Positions 35,813-44,605 of a stretch of DNA of 64,000 nucleotides are shown here, one piece after another (within the stretch, counting starts at the first letter, position 1; every line of letters begins with the position of its first letter). The stretch lies in contig NZ_JAKFFT010000004.1 of NCBI RefSeq assembly GCF_021502655.1, positions 682,001 through 746,000 on the forward strand. The letters are read 5' to 3'. The stretch is from Dyadobacter sp. CY347. GTDB lineage: Bacteria; Bacteroidota; Bacteroidia; Cytophagales; Spirosomataceae. The notes under the pieces were generated by a model, which was not told where the DNA came from, made no database searches, and saw only the letters and a list, made by a program, of their open reading frames with translations. The position numbers were made by a program, and so were the translations under genes.

Positions 35813-36805
35813 ATGCATAAAGAACTGAATTACAATATAGACGACCTGCTTGTCAAGGCATTGCTTGACGAGGCGAGCGTCGCAGAACAGATCGAGATTA
35901 ACCAATGGTTGTCCGATAGTGACGATAACCAGCGGTATTTTGAGCAATTTGAAATGATCTGGAACCAGAGTAAGAATCTGGCGGCAAAAAGCACAATTGA
36001 TGAAAATGCAGCCTGGGAGCGATTCCGCAAACGGACGCAGAAGGAAAGGCAAGAAATGCCGGTTATCCCGCTTAATGAACCGAAAAAGTCGTTTGCTTTC
36101 CGGAGAGTTGCAGCGCTAATCGCCTCAACATTGTGTACAGGCTGGCTTGCGTATTTATTTTTGGGGCAAAATGCAGAGAGTCAGATGCTGACAGTTCGAT
36201 CAGGAGCGCAAACCGTAACCGATACATTACCCGACGGCTCAATTGTGACTTTGAATAAACAATCAAGTATTTCTTATCCTGCTGAATTCACTGGCAGAAA
36301 ACGGGAAGTTGCATTGACTGGGGAAGCATTTTTTGAGGTTACGAAAGACAGAGCAAAACCATTTATAATTTCTGTTAACGACATGACAGTGAAGGTTTTG
36401 GGGACTAGTTTTAATGTAAAAGATAATGCAAAGAAAACTGAGGTGATCGTAGAAACCGGTTTGGTAGAAGTGACGAAAAACAATGAATTTGTGCGCATTA
36501 GTCCGAAACAAAAAGCAACGGTTATCAAAGCCAGTCCCGCATTGGTTAAGGATGAAACGGAAGATGATTTTTACCAATATTACAGGACAAACAAGCTCGT
36601 TTGCAACGACACACCTTTGTGGAGACTGGTTGAAATCCTGAATGAAACGTACGCCGCCAACATTATGATAGGAAACGAACGACTGAACAACATGCCTATC
36701 AATACAACATTTGATAAAAAATCGCTGGACAGCACATTAAGCCTGATCGGTGAAACATTAACAATAAAAGTTGAGCATAGGGGAGAGCAGATCATTTTGA
36801 AATAG
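35813..36805 (+). CDS. FecR-type anti-sigma factor / signal transducer
   Basis: About 330 residues. The N-terminal cytoplasmic DUF4880-like region (VAEQIEINQWLSDSDDNQRYFEQFEMIW) binds sigma. One TM helix lies near residues 95-115, and the periplasmic FecR domain follows (SGAQTVTDTLPDGSIVTLNKQSSISYP; REVALTGEAFFEVTKD; VKVLGTSFNVK). A C-terminal DUF4974/STN-interacting domain ends it (CNDTPLWRLVEILNETYAANI). A GTG at 35804 is an alternative start. Normally such a protein relays a signal from a TonB receptor with an STN domain; here the STN protein that follows has no receptor barrel. Confidence 0.93.
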   Translation: MHKELNYNIDDLLVKALLDEASVAEQIEINQWLSDSDDNQRYFEQFEMIWNQSKNLAAKSTIDENAAWERFRKRTQKERQEMPVIPLNEPKKSFAFRRVAALIASTLCTGWLAYLFLGQNAESQMLTVRSGAQTVTDTLPDGSIVTLNKQSSISYPAEFTGRKREVALTGEAFFEVTKDRAKPFIISVNDMTVKVLGTSFNVKDNAKKTEVIVETGLVEVTKNNEFVRISPKQKATVIKASPALVKDETEDDFYQYYRTNKLVCNDTPLWRLVEILNETYAANIMIGNERLNNMPINTTFDKKSLDSTLSLIGETLTIKVEHRGEQIILK

Positions 36806-36820
36806 GACTTATCTTTCGGA

Positions 36821-38641
36821 ATGAATCAGACTTTTACGCTACTCAATACGATAAAATTCATCATCGTCATGCTAATTATGCCCTGTGCAGCCTACGCACA
36901 GGGCATTCTGAATAAAACCGTAACCATATCTGCAAAAAAACAGCCCGTTTCAGAAGTTCTAAAAAACATCAGTGATCAGGGGAAATTTTACTTTTCCTAT
37001 AACAGCAACATTATCTCCGGTGACAGCTTAGTTACATTAAGTCCTGCAAATCAATCGGTTAAGCAGGTTCTAGATCAGTTATTCGCCAATAAATATCAGT
37101 ACAGGGAAAAGGGCGATTACCTGATTATCCTTCCTGCGGCAAAGGAAAAAGTGTTCTATATCAGCGGTCATCTTTTTGATCAGGAGACAAATGCGCCCAT
37201 TGATTATGCCAGCGTTTATTCACGGGAGTTACTGGTTTCAACATTGACGGACGACGCCGGACATTTCAGGATTCGAATTAAGGACCGGAGCTTGCCTTTG
37301 AATCTGTCAATCAGTAAAGTAGGCTATGGCGATACTACAATTGTGATCAACCAGGAAAGTGCAGATCTGCGAATTAATATTTTGCAAAAAGCCGTTGACC
37401 TGGACCCGCTCATCGTCCGCTATTCCGAAGGCGAATCTACCTGGCTTGGCCGGTTTTTCCTTTCTGCTAAACTTCGGGCACAAAGCCGTAACATTGGCCG
37501 GTTCTTCGTTGCATTGCCTTACCAGGCATCATTAACGCCGGGGTTAGGGACGCATGGCAGGATGAGTTCGCAGGTCGTAAATAAATTTTCCCTCAATTTG
37601 CTGGGCGGCTATACGGCTGGCGTGAATGGTGCAGAAATAGCAGGAGGCTTCAACATTTCAAAGCAGGATGTGCGTTATGCCCAGATCGCGGGGCTTTTCA
37701 ATGTCGTATCAGGTGATGTAAAAGGCGCTCAGGTCGCGGGATTTCTGAATCACATTCTTGACTCGCTGAGTGGAGCCCAGGTTTCCGGATTTGCTGGGAT
37801 TGTGAAGAAAAACGTTCGTGGCGCGCAGGTAAGCGGTTTTTTGAGTCGTTCCGCAGGGCCATTGCATGGTGTGCAGGTCTCGGGTGCAATGAGCATTCTT
37901 GGGAGCAAATCGAGCGGCGCGCAGATTTCCGGCGCATACAACCACGCTGCGGAAGATTTCAACGGCGTGCAGGTTGCTGGTGGTGTTAATTTTGTGAAAG
38001 GGGATTTGTCAGGCGGTCAGATCACCGGCGGGATTAACATTGTTAAAAATGAGGTGCGCGGGTTTCAGTTGGCGGCCATCAATGTCGCCAAACGCCTCCA
38101 CGGAACGCAGCTGGGCATTGTTAACATTGCAGACAGTTCTTCAGGATTGAGTCTGGGATTGATCAACATTATTAAAAGAAGCACTTCCAATATTTCTGTT
38201 TATGCCAATGAAGTCGCGCCAATTAATGTGGCCTGGAAGATGGGTACGCACAAATTTTACAGCATGCTCATGATCGGCACCACCACGGGCGGACAGAATA
38301 AAGTCCTGACATTTGGCGCAGGGATAGGGCGGGAGTTTTTTCCATTCAAAAAGCTTGGCTTCTTCACCGAGCTTCTCAACCAGAACATTTACACCACCAG
38401 CTGGGACGAGCTGCCATTCATTTACCGCCTCCAAACGGCCCTCACGTACAAGCTCAATAAACGCCTGATGTTCTTCGCCGGCCCATCATTCACAATATAC
38501 GACAGCGACGGCTTCCAAACCGAAAATGGCTACAAAACCTTCCCTCCGAAAGGTTACCCAAACTTCAAAATGGGCAACAAAAACATGACGTCCTGGATCG
38601 GCTGGCAAGGCGGTTTGAGCTGGCGTTATGGAAGGTTGTAA
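36821..38641 (+). CDS. STN and CarboxypepD_reg-like protein with 16-residue GxQxxG surface repeats
   Basis: A 606-residue secreted protein. A signal peptide is followed by an STN domain (KKQPVSEVLKNISDQGKFYFSYNSNI; VKQVLDQLFANKYQYREKGDYLIIL), then a carboxypeptidase-regulatory-like domain (SGHLFDQETNAPIDYASVYS). At about residues 270-450 come some ten repeats of 16 residues of the form GAQVSGFxxxxxxxxx. The C terminus looks like outer-membrane beta-strands (FYSMLMIGTTTGGQ, RLMFFAGPSFTIYD). There is no TonB plug or receptor barrel. It directly follows sigma and FecR genes, in the place a SusC receptor usually occupies. The repeats resemble LA_2272-type surface repeats. Confidence 0.8.
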   Translation: MNQTFTLLNTIKFIIVMLIMPCAAYAQGILNKTVTISAKKQPVSEVLKNISDQGKFYFSYNSNIISGDSLVTLSPANQSVKQVLDQLFANKYQYREKGDYLIILPAAKEKVFYISGHLFDQETNAPIDYASVYSRELLVSTLTDDAGHFRIRIKDRSLPLNLSISKVGYGDTTIVINQESADLRINILQKAVDLDPLIVRYSEGESTWLGRFFLSAKLRAQSRNIGRFFVALPYQASLTPGLGTHGRMSSQVVNKFSLNLLGGYTAGVNGAEIAGGFNISKQDVRYAQIAGLFNVVSGDVKGAQVAGFLNHILDSLSGAQVSGFAGIVKKNVRGAQVSGFLSRSAGPLHGVQVSGAMSILGSKSSGAQISGAYNHAAEDFNGVQVAGGVNFVKGDLSGGQITGGINIVKNEVRGFQLAAINVAKRLHGTQLGIVNIADSSSGLSLGLINIIKRSTSNISVYANEVAPINVAWKMGTHKFYSMLMIGTTTGGQNKVLTFGAGIGREFFPFKKLGFFTELLNQNIYTTSWDELPFIYRLQTALTYKLNKRLMFFAGPSFTIYDSDGFQTENGYKTFPPKGYPNFKMGNKNMTSWIGWQGGLSWRYGRL

Positions 38642-38644
38642 TTG

Positions 38645-39277
38645 TTAATTCTTGTCGCAATGCATTATTATCTTCATAAGCTCTGGCATATCGTTTTTCA
38701 TCCACGCCGGCAACTTAGTCTTCCTGATGAAACTGATTTTCGCATTTTCTAATGTCAGAATATGAACGGAATTTATGGAACTGTTATCGATGATAGTGAG
38801 CTGATCTATCAGGGATAAATTTTGATCCAGGAACTTGATATTACCATAAAAGTTCTCGTAAATATGGGCGGGCGCAACATAATGTCCGCCCTGCGACACC
38901 CTCACAGCAACTCTCTGCAAAGATGTGTTAACATTGTCAAGTGCCAGAAAAGTCATATTAATTTTATATCCTGCTTCTCGGAACTTTCGGATATTTTGCC
39001 AGGAGTTTTCTGTGTTGAAATGTCCTTCGTAAGCATAATCCAAATTTCCTGAAATCGCCTTACCAACCTGTTCGGCAAAGATTAATTGAAGTTCATCCTC
39101 TGCCAATTCGCGCGCCTGTTTGGCAACTTTAGTCACCTTATAATGCTTGTCCAGCAGGTGATAAAATAATTTATCACCGTCAAAAACAGGAGAGACCGTT
39201 GGTTTTGGAATTAAAACATTTGCGTTTGAGGACTTTCCGGCACCGTTTGGGCCAGTGATAACGAAAAGCTCAGGCAT
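38645..39277 (-). CDS. Zeta-toxin-like P-loop kinase
   Basis: About 210 residues with Walker A GPNGAGKSS at the N terminus (MPELFVITGPNGAGKSS), an acidic FDGDKLFYHLL segment and AYEGHFNT, the pattern of Zeta-toxin/AAA_33 proteins. A second basic segment, RVAVRVSQGGHYV, is typical of the Bacteroidota branch. Zeta toxins phosphorylate UDP-N-acetyl sugars; other members of this group may be plain kinases. The ATG at 39277 overlaps the stop of the upstream 87-residue gene by 8 bp, suggesting a two-gene toxin-antitoxin-like unit. It is convergent with the STN gene (stops 3 bp apart). Confidence 0.8.
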   Translation of the reverse strand: MPELFVITGPNGAGKSSNANVLIPKPTVSPVFDGDKLFYHLLDKHYKVTKVAKQARELAEDELQLIFAEQVGKAISGNLDYAYEGHFNTENSWQNIRKFREAGYKINMTFLALDNVNTSLQRVAVRVSQGGHYVAPAHIYENFYGNIKFLDQNLSLIDQLTIIDNSSINSVHILTLENAKISFIRKTKLPAWMKNDMPELMKIIMHCDKN

Positions 39278-39533
39278 ACTGAAATGCAGGCAGATCGAGC
39301 TTTTTTCGAACACCAGCAATCTCGCCGGTTGTTAATGCTCTTACCTCAACGATCGTTTGCATATCGTCTGCCAGGGTCATTAATTTCATAGAACCGTCAG
39401 CAAACTCATAGATGAAGCCCTCGCTAGTAATATTTGAATCTTGAAGCATGAATGGAAATCCCTTCTCAAATGTTTCCAAACGAAGATCCTTCAAATGCCC
39501 ATTCAAACGCAATTCTTCCGTAGTCATCATCAT
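39270..39533 (-). CDS. Small protein paired with the Zeta-like gene
   Basis: An 87-residue protein beginning with three consecutive Met codons. It has a predicted beta-rich middle (GFIYEFADGSMKLMTLADDMQTIVE split by turns) and a charged C terminus (GEIAGVRKKLDLPAF). I do not recognise the family. Its 8-bp overlap with the Zeta-like gene and its position first in the pair fit an antitoxin or a regulator. No homology to epsilon antitoxin is visible. Confidence 0.7.
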   Translation of the reverse strand: MMMTTEELRLNGHLKDLRLETFEKGFPFMLQDSNITSEGFIYEFADGSMKLMTLADDMQTIVEVRALTTGEIAGVRKKLDLPAFQYA

Positions 39534-39784
39534 CTTAATGTTATAGTGTCCCGATTATAACCAAAAATAGCAAAATCAATTATGCCATGAAAGCAGAATC
39601 AACCAAAAAGAGTTTTATAAGCTTAATACCGTTCTTAAAACATTTTTCTTTCAAATTTCTAGGGTAAGCCCCTTTCACGTTGTCGGTACTTTGCATACGG
39701 CAATGGGACCGGATTGAAGGCCTGCAATTTTGGGTTCCTGAGGGCTGTATGTGTTTAAATGATTTCTTTTTTAAATACATTCCC
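39534..39784. other. Intergenic between the Zeta-like pair and the second repeat protein
   Basis: A 251-bp divergent gap that must hold promoters for both sides. I see no clear Bacteroidota -33/-7 box or terminator hairpin. Short minus-strand and plus-strand reading frames across it lack any recognisable protein. Confidence 0.5.
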
Positions 39785-40885
39785 ATGAAAAATTTAAGTT
39801 TTTTGGCAGCTAAGGCGCTTTTTACCGGCATATTTTTATTCGGCGTTTCATTTGTTTCTTTTGGTCAAAACGACACTACATCGGTGGTGCATGTTGGATT
39901 TATTTATCCGCTGAGTACCAATGGCAAGAACGCTGCTTCCTATACAAACCGTTTTTCACTGCACGCCATAGCGGGACTTTCCAAATCAGAAACAGGTGTG
40001 GCGATCTCCGGAGCAGCCAACTTGATCAACCAAGATGCTTCCGGCTTGCAAGTGGCTGGCGCGGTGAACCTGATTTCAAACAATGCAAAAGGAATTCAGA
40101 TCGCGGGAGGGGCTAACATTATCGGCAACAATGCCGACGGGATCCAGATGGCGGGTTTTGGAAATATTATAAAAAATGAAGCAAAAGGCGCGCAAATCGC
40201 CGGTTTTATGAATCTGGCAGGAAGCTCGCAATCAGTGCAAATGGCTGGTTTTGCGAACATTTCGCGCAATGACGCAAAAGGCTTGCAGCTTAGCGGATTT
40301 ATGAACAAGGGCAAGAATGTGAACGCGCAGGTTGCTGGTTTTGCTAACATTGCAAAGAATGTAAAAGGCATCCAGCTCGCTGGTTTAGTCAACATTGCCG
40401 ACACCAGCGATTATCCGATCGCCATTTTTAATTTTATCAAAAGCGGTGAAAAATCCATTGCATTAACGGTTGACGAATCCATGACGACCATTGCCTCATT
40501 CCGTTCCGGTGGCCGCGTTTTGTATGGGATTGCTGGGGTTGGTTATAACTTGAAAGATAGTAAACATGATTTGTATGCAGTAGAAGCAGGTTTAGGAGCA
40601 CACATTAAGCTGGCTGATCATGTCAGGCTTAATCTCGAAGCTGTGAGCCATTCACTTTCTAACTTCAAAAAGGCCCATTACTTCAAGAACTCTCTGCGCA
40701 TTATCCCGGCTTATAAAATTGGTAGCAAACTCGAAATCTTCGCGGGCCCGACCATTAACTACGTGAATTACAAACGGGATAATGATCTTGATCTTGTCAA
40801 AAAATACATCTGGAAAAACGACAGTTCGAAAGACTTCCAGGGTGTTCATCTCGGATTCAACACCGGTATTCAGTTTATATTATAA
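39785..40885 (+). CDS. Second outer-membrane protein with 16-residue surface repeats
   Basis: About 366 residues with a signal peptide ending SFVSFG-Q. Residues about 75-220 hold roughly nine repeats of a 16-residue unit such as GIQIAGGANIIGNNAD and GLQVAGAVNLISNNAK. The C-terminal region has alternating beta-strand character (LRIIPAYKIGSKLEIFAGPTINY) and ends in FNTGIQFIL, like an outer-membrane barrel strand. The repeats and the tail parallel the STN protein at 36821, but this one lacks STN and CarboxypepD domains. The ATG at 39785 is chosen because it begins the signal peptide; the longer frame from 39680 has no export signal. Confidence 0.82.
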   Translation: MKNLSFLAAKALFTGIFLFGVSFVSFGQNDTTSVVHVGFIYPLSTNGKNAASYTNRFSLHAIAGLSKSETGVAISGAANLINQDASGLQVAGAVNLISNNAKGIQIAGGANIIGNNADGIQMAGFGNIIKNEAKGAQIAGFMNLAGSSQSVQMAGFANISRNDAKGLQLSGFMNKGKNVNAQVAGFANIAKNVKGIQLAGLVNIADTSDYPIAIFNFIKSGEKSIALTVDESMTTIASFRSGGRVLYGIAGVGYNLKDSKHDLYAVEAGLGAHIKLADHVRLNLEAVSHSLSNFKKAHYFKNSLRIIPAYKIGSKLEIFAGPTINYVNYKRDNDLDLVKKYIWKNDSSKDFQGVHLGFNTGIQFIL

Positions 40886-40886
40886 T

Positions 40887-41186
40887 GCGGAATATAATTA
40901 CAATACGTATATACAAACAGGTGCGGCGCGGATGGCCATCCGGCGAAATAGTGCTGTGGTGTATCTGAATGTACAAAAACAGGGCGTGAACCGATACAAT
41001 TTCCGTTTCAATCTGCTTGTAAAAGATGCAGCAAAAATGTCTGAAACGGAAATAATGAAATTGTATTATACAGAGTTGGAAAAGAATATCAGGCATCAGC
41101 CGGAGTTATGGCTTTGGTCTCATAACCGATGGAAATTTGGTTTTCCTGCAACTTTACCCACAAAAAAGCATATAAATGTTGTATAA
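40887..41186 (+). pseudogene. C-terminal remnant of a lipid A/lysophospholipid acyltransferase (LpxL/HtrB-like)
   Basis: About 100 codons beginning right after the stop of the repeat protein. The segment GAARMAIRRNSAVVYLNVQK, then EIMKLYYTELEKNIRHQPELWLWSHNRWK, is the C-terminal signature of LpxL/HtrB-type acyltransferases. The first two thirds of the enzyme, including the catalytic HxxxxD, are absent, and the frame upstream runs antiphase through the repeat gene. It is therefore a truncated relic, likely left by a deletion or insertion at this junction. The frame ends with the stop at 41184-41186. Confidence 0.75.
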
Positions 41187-41336
41187 TTCAGCAAATGGTG
41201 TGAGTTAGTCCCCAATTTTCATATTAGATGTAAAATTGTAATCTTTTCATAGTCAGTAGTTTGTAAGCGGATGTTTTGGCAGGAGCAGGTTTTTAATATA
41301 AGCAGCCAAACCAATTATTTACGAAAACAAAGCATT
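41187..41336. other. Intergenic upstream of the CHRD lipoprotein gene
   Basis: 150 bp of AT-rich sequence between the acyltransferase relic and the CHRD gene. It probably contains the promoter of the latter; no convincing motif or RNA structure was seen. Confidence 0.5.
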
Positions 41337-41819
41337 ATGAGAAAATTAGCATTTTTGGGTGTGTTTTTTATCGCCGCGATGGTAGGATGTAGTGATGACG
41401 ATGAAGTAACAGACCCGACTCCCGTATTGCCCGAACTGAAAGTGAGCACGACACTTTCCGGGGCAAACGAAGTCCCAGCTAACCCATCAACCGCGACCGG
41501 TTCAGTAGATGGTACGTTAGATCAGGAAAGCAGGATTTTAAGCTTGAACATTATGTACAGCGATTCTGCTTCGTCGGACTCCACTTCGACAGATTCCACT
41601 TTTACGCCAACAGCATGGCACATTCACAAAGCGCCGGCCGATTCAGCAGGAGCGGTTGTGATTGATTTCGGAACAACTTTTACCTCACCCTTTGCATTTA
41701 AAGACACATTAACCGAGGCCCAGGTTGCCGACCTGAAAGCTGGTTTGTATTACGTGAACATTCACTCGGCGAAATATCCTCAGGGAGAAATCAGGGGACA
41801 ATTGAAAGCTGAGGAGTAA
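41337..41819 (+). CDS. CHRD-domain lipoprotein
   Basis: About 160 residues. A lipoprotein signal (MRKLAFLGVFFIAAMVGC) places it at the outer membrane. The mature part is a CHRD domain: LSGANEVPANPSTATGSVDG, AWHIHKAPADSAG, and C-terminal LKAGLYYVNIHSAKYPQGEIRG. CHRD domains occur in chordin and in many bacterial surface proteins; the His-containing motifs may bind metal. A Ser/Asp/Thr-rich insert (SDSASSDSTSTDST) interrupts it. The ATG at 41337 is chosen for the signal peptide. It has its own terminator. Confidence 0.9.
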   Translation: MRKLAFLGVFFIAAMVGCSDDDEVTDPTPVLPELKVSTTLSGANEVPANPSTATGSVDGTLDQESRILSLNIMYSDSASSDSTSTDSTFTPTAWHIHKAPADSAGAVVIDFGTTFTSPFAFKDTLTEAQVADLKAGLYYVNIHSAKYPQGEIRGQLKAEE

Positions 41820-41846
41820 TTAGGTTCTTATTATAGTCCTTAAATC

Positions 41847-41884
41847 AAAAGAGCGACGCCAATTTTGGCATCGCTCTTTTTGTA
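41847..41884 (+). terminator. Terminator after the CHRD gene
   Basis: A 14-bp stem with one mismatch (41847-41860 with 41867-41880) around a 6-nt loop, flanked by A4 and T5 runs. It can act in both directions and separates the CHRD gene from the convergent alaS. Confidence 0.88.
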
Positions 41885-41947
41885 TTCTGTATCTTAAAAT
41901 CAGGTGTTTAATAACCTAACACCTTAAAAATTAAAACATATTACTGA

Positions 41948-44605
41948 CTAGAAAAGTCCTTTTGCCTTATCCAATGCTGCGTCCAGTCCGCTTGCGTCCG
42001 AACCGCCAGCCGTTGCAAAAAATGGCTGACCTCCGCCGCCGCCACGAATTTCTTTCGCAAGGTCTTTCACGATCTTACCCGCATTCAAACCCGTTTCCTG
42101 AACAATATTTTCAGCAATAAACACGGAAAGTTGCGGCTTACCAGCGATTTCTGTTCCGAAAACAGCAATCAGGTTCTCGATCTGATCGCGTAATTCATAA
42201 GACAATTGTTTCAGGGAGTCAGCGTTTGGCACATCCACTTTCTCAACGATCAGATTGAATGTGCTGTGCTTTTTCATGTTATCGATCAATGTCGTTTTCA
42301 GCGACTGGATCTTTTCGTTCTCAAGGGAAACAATCCTTTTTTGCAAAGCATTGCGCTCGTCTAGCAGGCTCTCCACAGCTTTGATCAGATCTGTTGGGTT
42401 TTTGAGCAAATCTTCGATTTTGGTCAAAGTTGCTTCTTGCTCGCGCATAATTTCGAGCGCCTTCGCACCCGTAACCGCCTCCACACGCCGTACGCCAGCG
42501 GAAACCGATCCTTCGGAAACAAATTTGAAAACACCGATCTGGCCAGTTGACGGAATGTGGGTTCCACCGCAAAGTTCAAAGGAGTAATTCGGGTCGAAAA
42601 TGATCAGACGAACGAAATCGCCATATTTTTCACCAAATGTTGCCGTTGCACCCTGTTCTAATGCCTGCTTGATCGGCACATTCCTTCTTTCATCCAATGC
42701 AATGTCTTCGCGGATCTTTTCATTGACGCGATCTTCAATTTTTTGCAGTTCCTCGTCAGTCACTTTCGTAAAGTGCGAGAAGTCGAACCGGAGCACTTCA
42801 TCATTAAGATAAGAACCTTTCTGACCTATGTGCGTGCCCAAAACCTCCCGCATCGCCGATAACATCAAGTGCGTGGCCGAGTGGTTTGCCTTGATCTTTT
42901 CACGGCGGTCGCTATCGATTTTAGCGACAATGATTCCTGCATTTTGCAATGCATCGTCCAGGTTTTTATCCTGGGAAATATGTACAAAAAGGTCGTTTTC
43001 TTTCTTGGTATCAATAATCCGGATCGTCTTTTTGCCATCCGCCAGACCGTTATCCAGGAGCAGGACGCCCGAGTCGCCAACCTGGCCGCCCATTTCAGCA
43101 TAAAACGGCGTGCGGTCCAGGACAATGTGATATTCCTCGCCCGTTTTCGTTTTTACCTTCCGGTATTTAATGATCTGGCTGTGCGTTTCTTCAAAATCAT
43201 AACCCAAAAACTCAACGCCATCTGCTTCACGCAACTCAATCCAGTCCGTTGCTTCTTTCGCAGCATCCTGTCTTGACCGGTTTTTTTGTGCGGTTAATGC
43301 GTCGTGAAAGCCAAGTTCATCAATCTGAAAGCCTTTTTCCCTTGCAATCAGGGCAGTAAGATCAACCGGGAAACCAAATGTGTCGCTCAATTCAAAAACC
43401 TCATCACCAGCAATCGTATTAATGCCTTTTTCTTTTAGTGAATTAACAATGACATCAAGGCGCTTCAAACCGGATTCCAATGTTCTCAAAAAGCTCTTTT
43501 CTTCTTCCAGGATCACCCGCGTCACAAATTCTTCCTGCGATTTCAGATCTGTGAATACATCTTTGAACTGATCCGCCAAAACCGCAACCAGCTTGTAGAA
43601 AAACGGCTCCTGGAAACCAAGATATGAATAACCATAACGAACCGCGCGACGCAAAATCCGGCGGATCACGTAACCGGCTTTGTTATTGGAAGGCAGCTGA
43701 CCATCCGTGATCGCAAATGCTACTGCCCGGATATGGTCGGCAATGACGCGCATAGCAATGTCTGCAAATGGCTCATCGCCAGCTCCGTATCTTTTGCCGG
43801 ATAATGTTTCCAAAACCTGAATTGTGTTTTGAAAAACGTCTGTATCATAATTGGAAGTCTTAGCCTGAACCGCCATACACAAGCGTTCAAAGCCCATTCC
43901 CGTATCCACGTGTGTAGCGGGAAGCGGCACCAGTGAGCTGTCGGCTTTGCGCTCAAACTGCATGAAAACCAGGTTCCAGATCTCCACAACCTGGGGATGA
44001 TCATTATTAACCAGCGATTTTCCGGAGATTTCGGCCACTTCGGAAGCAGGACGCAAATCAATATGAATTTCGGAGCACGGACCGCAAGGGCCTGTGTCGC
44101 CCATTTCCCAGAAATTGTCTTTTTTATTTCCTAAAATAATGCGGTCTTCACCCACGATCGGTTTCCAAAGATCCCAGGCTTCCTGGTCAAAAGGAACGCC
44201 ATCTTTGGAATCGCCCTCAAAAACAGAGACATAAAGCCGGTCTTTCGGAAGTTGGTAAACTTCTGTTAAAAGCTCCCACGCCCAGGTAATTGCCTCTTTT
44301 TTGAAATAATCACCAAAAGACCAGTTACCCAGCATTTCGAACATGGTATGGTGATAAGTATCAAATCCAACGTCCTCTAAATCATTGTGTTTTCCTGAAA
44401 CCCGGAGGCATTTCTGAGTATCTGCAATGCGGCGGGAAGGAGGCGTGCCATTGCCCAGAAAGAAGTCTTTAAACTGCGCCATACCCGAGTTGTTAAACAT
44501 GAGGGTAGGGTCGTTTTTAGCCACCAAAGGTGCCGAAGGCACAATTAAATGTTGTTTACTCCGAAAAAAATCAAGAAAAGCCTGACGTATTTGATGCGAG
44601 GTCAT
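41948..44605 (-). CDS. alaS: Alanyl-tRNA synthetase
   Basis: An 885-residue class II synthetase. The catalytic core begins MTSHQIRQAFLDFFRSKQH, with the motif 1-3 region (FNNSGMAQFKDFFLG; NFWEMGDTGPCGPCSEIHID; MGFERL). The editing domain has HSATHLML and CGGTHIPSTGQIG with the zinc ligands. A C-terminal DHHA1 domain ends in KEIRGGGGGQPFFATAGG. The track could extend upstream by 14 residues, but the ATG at 44605 begins the conserved N terminus. It is monocistronic with a 286-bp upstream gap. Confidence 0.97.
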   Translation of the reverse strand: MTSHQIRQAFLDFFRSKQHLIVPSAPLVAKNDPTLMFNNSGMAQFKDFFLGNGTPPSRRIADTQKCLRVSGKHNDLEDVGFDTYHHTMFEMLGNWSFGDYFKKEAITWAWELLTEVYQLPKDRLYVSVFEGDSKDGVPFDQEAWDLWKPIVGEDRIILGNKKDNFWEMGDTGPCGPCSEIHIDLRPASEVAEISGKSLVNNDHPQVVEIWNLVFMQFERKADSSLVPLPATHVDTGMGFERLCMAVQAKTSNYDTDVFQNTIQVLETLSGKRYGAGDEPFADIAMRVIADHIRAVAFAITDGQLPSNNKAGYVIRRILRRAVRYGYSYLGFQEPFFYKLVAVLADQFKDVFTDLKSQEEFVTRVILEEEKSFLRTLESGLKRLDVIVNSLKEKGINTIAGDEVFELSDTFGFPVDLTALIAREKGFQIDELGFHDALTAQKNRSRQDAAKEATDWIELREADGVEFLGYDFEETHSQIIKYRKVKTKTGEEYHIVLDRTPFYAEMGGQVGDSGVLLLDNGLADGKKTIRIIDTKKENDLFVHISQDKNLDDALQNAGIIVAKIDSDRREKIKANHSATHLMLSAMREVLGTHIGQKGSYLNDEVLRFDFSHFTKVTDEELQKIEDRVNEKIREDIALDERRNVPIKQALEQGATATFGEKYGDFVRLIIFDPNYSFELCGGTHIPSTGQIGVFKFVSEGSVSAGVRRVEAVTGAKALEIMREQEATLTKIEDLLKNPTDLIKAVESLLDERNALQKRIVSLENEKIQSLKTTLIDNMKKHSTFNLIVEKVDVPNADSLKQLSYELRDQIENLIAVFGTEIAGKPQLSVFIAENIVQETGLNAGKIVKDLAKEIRGGGGGQPFFATAGGSDASGLDAALDKAKGLF

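Noticed and set aside
40782..40886. Upstream part of the frame holding the acyltransferase remnant
   Set aside because: It overlaps the 3' end of the repeat protein in another frame, and acyltransferase similarity begins only after that gene's stop.
42869..43276. 135-codon open frame antisense to alaS
   Set aside because: It overlaps the conserved alanyl-tRNA synthetase editing domain and has no domain of its own.
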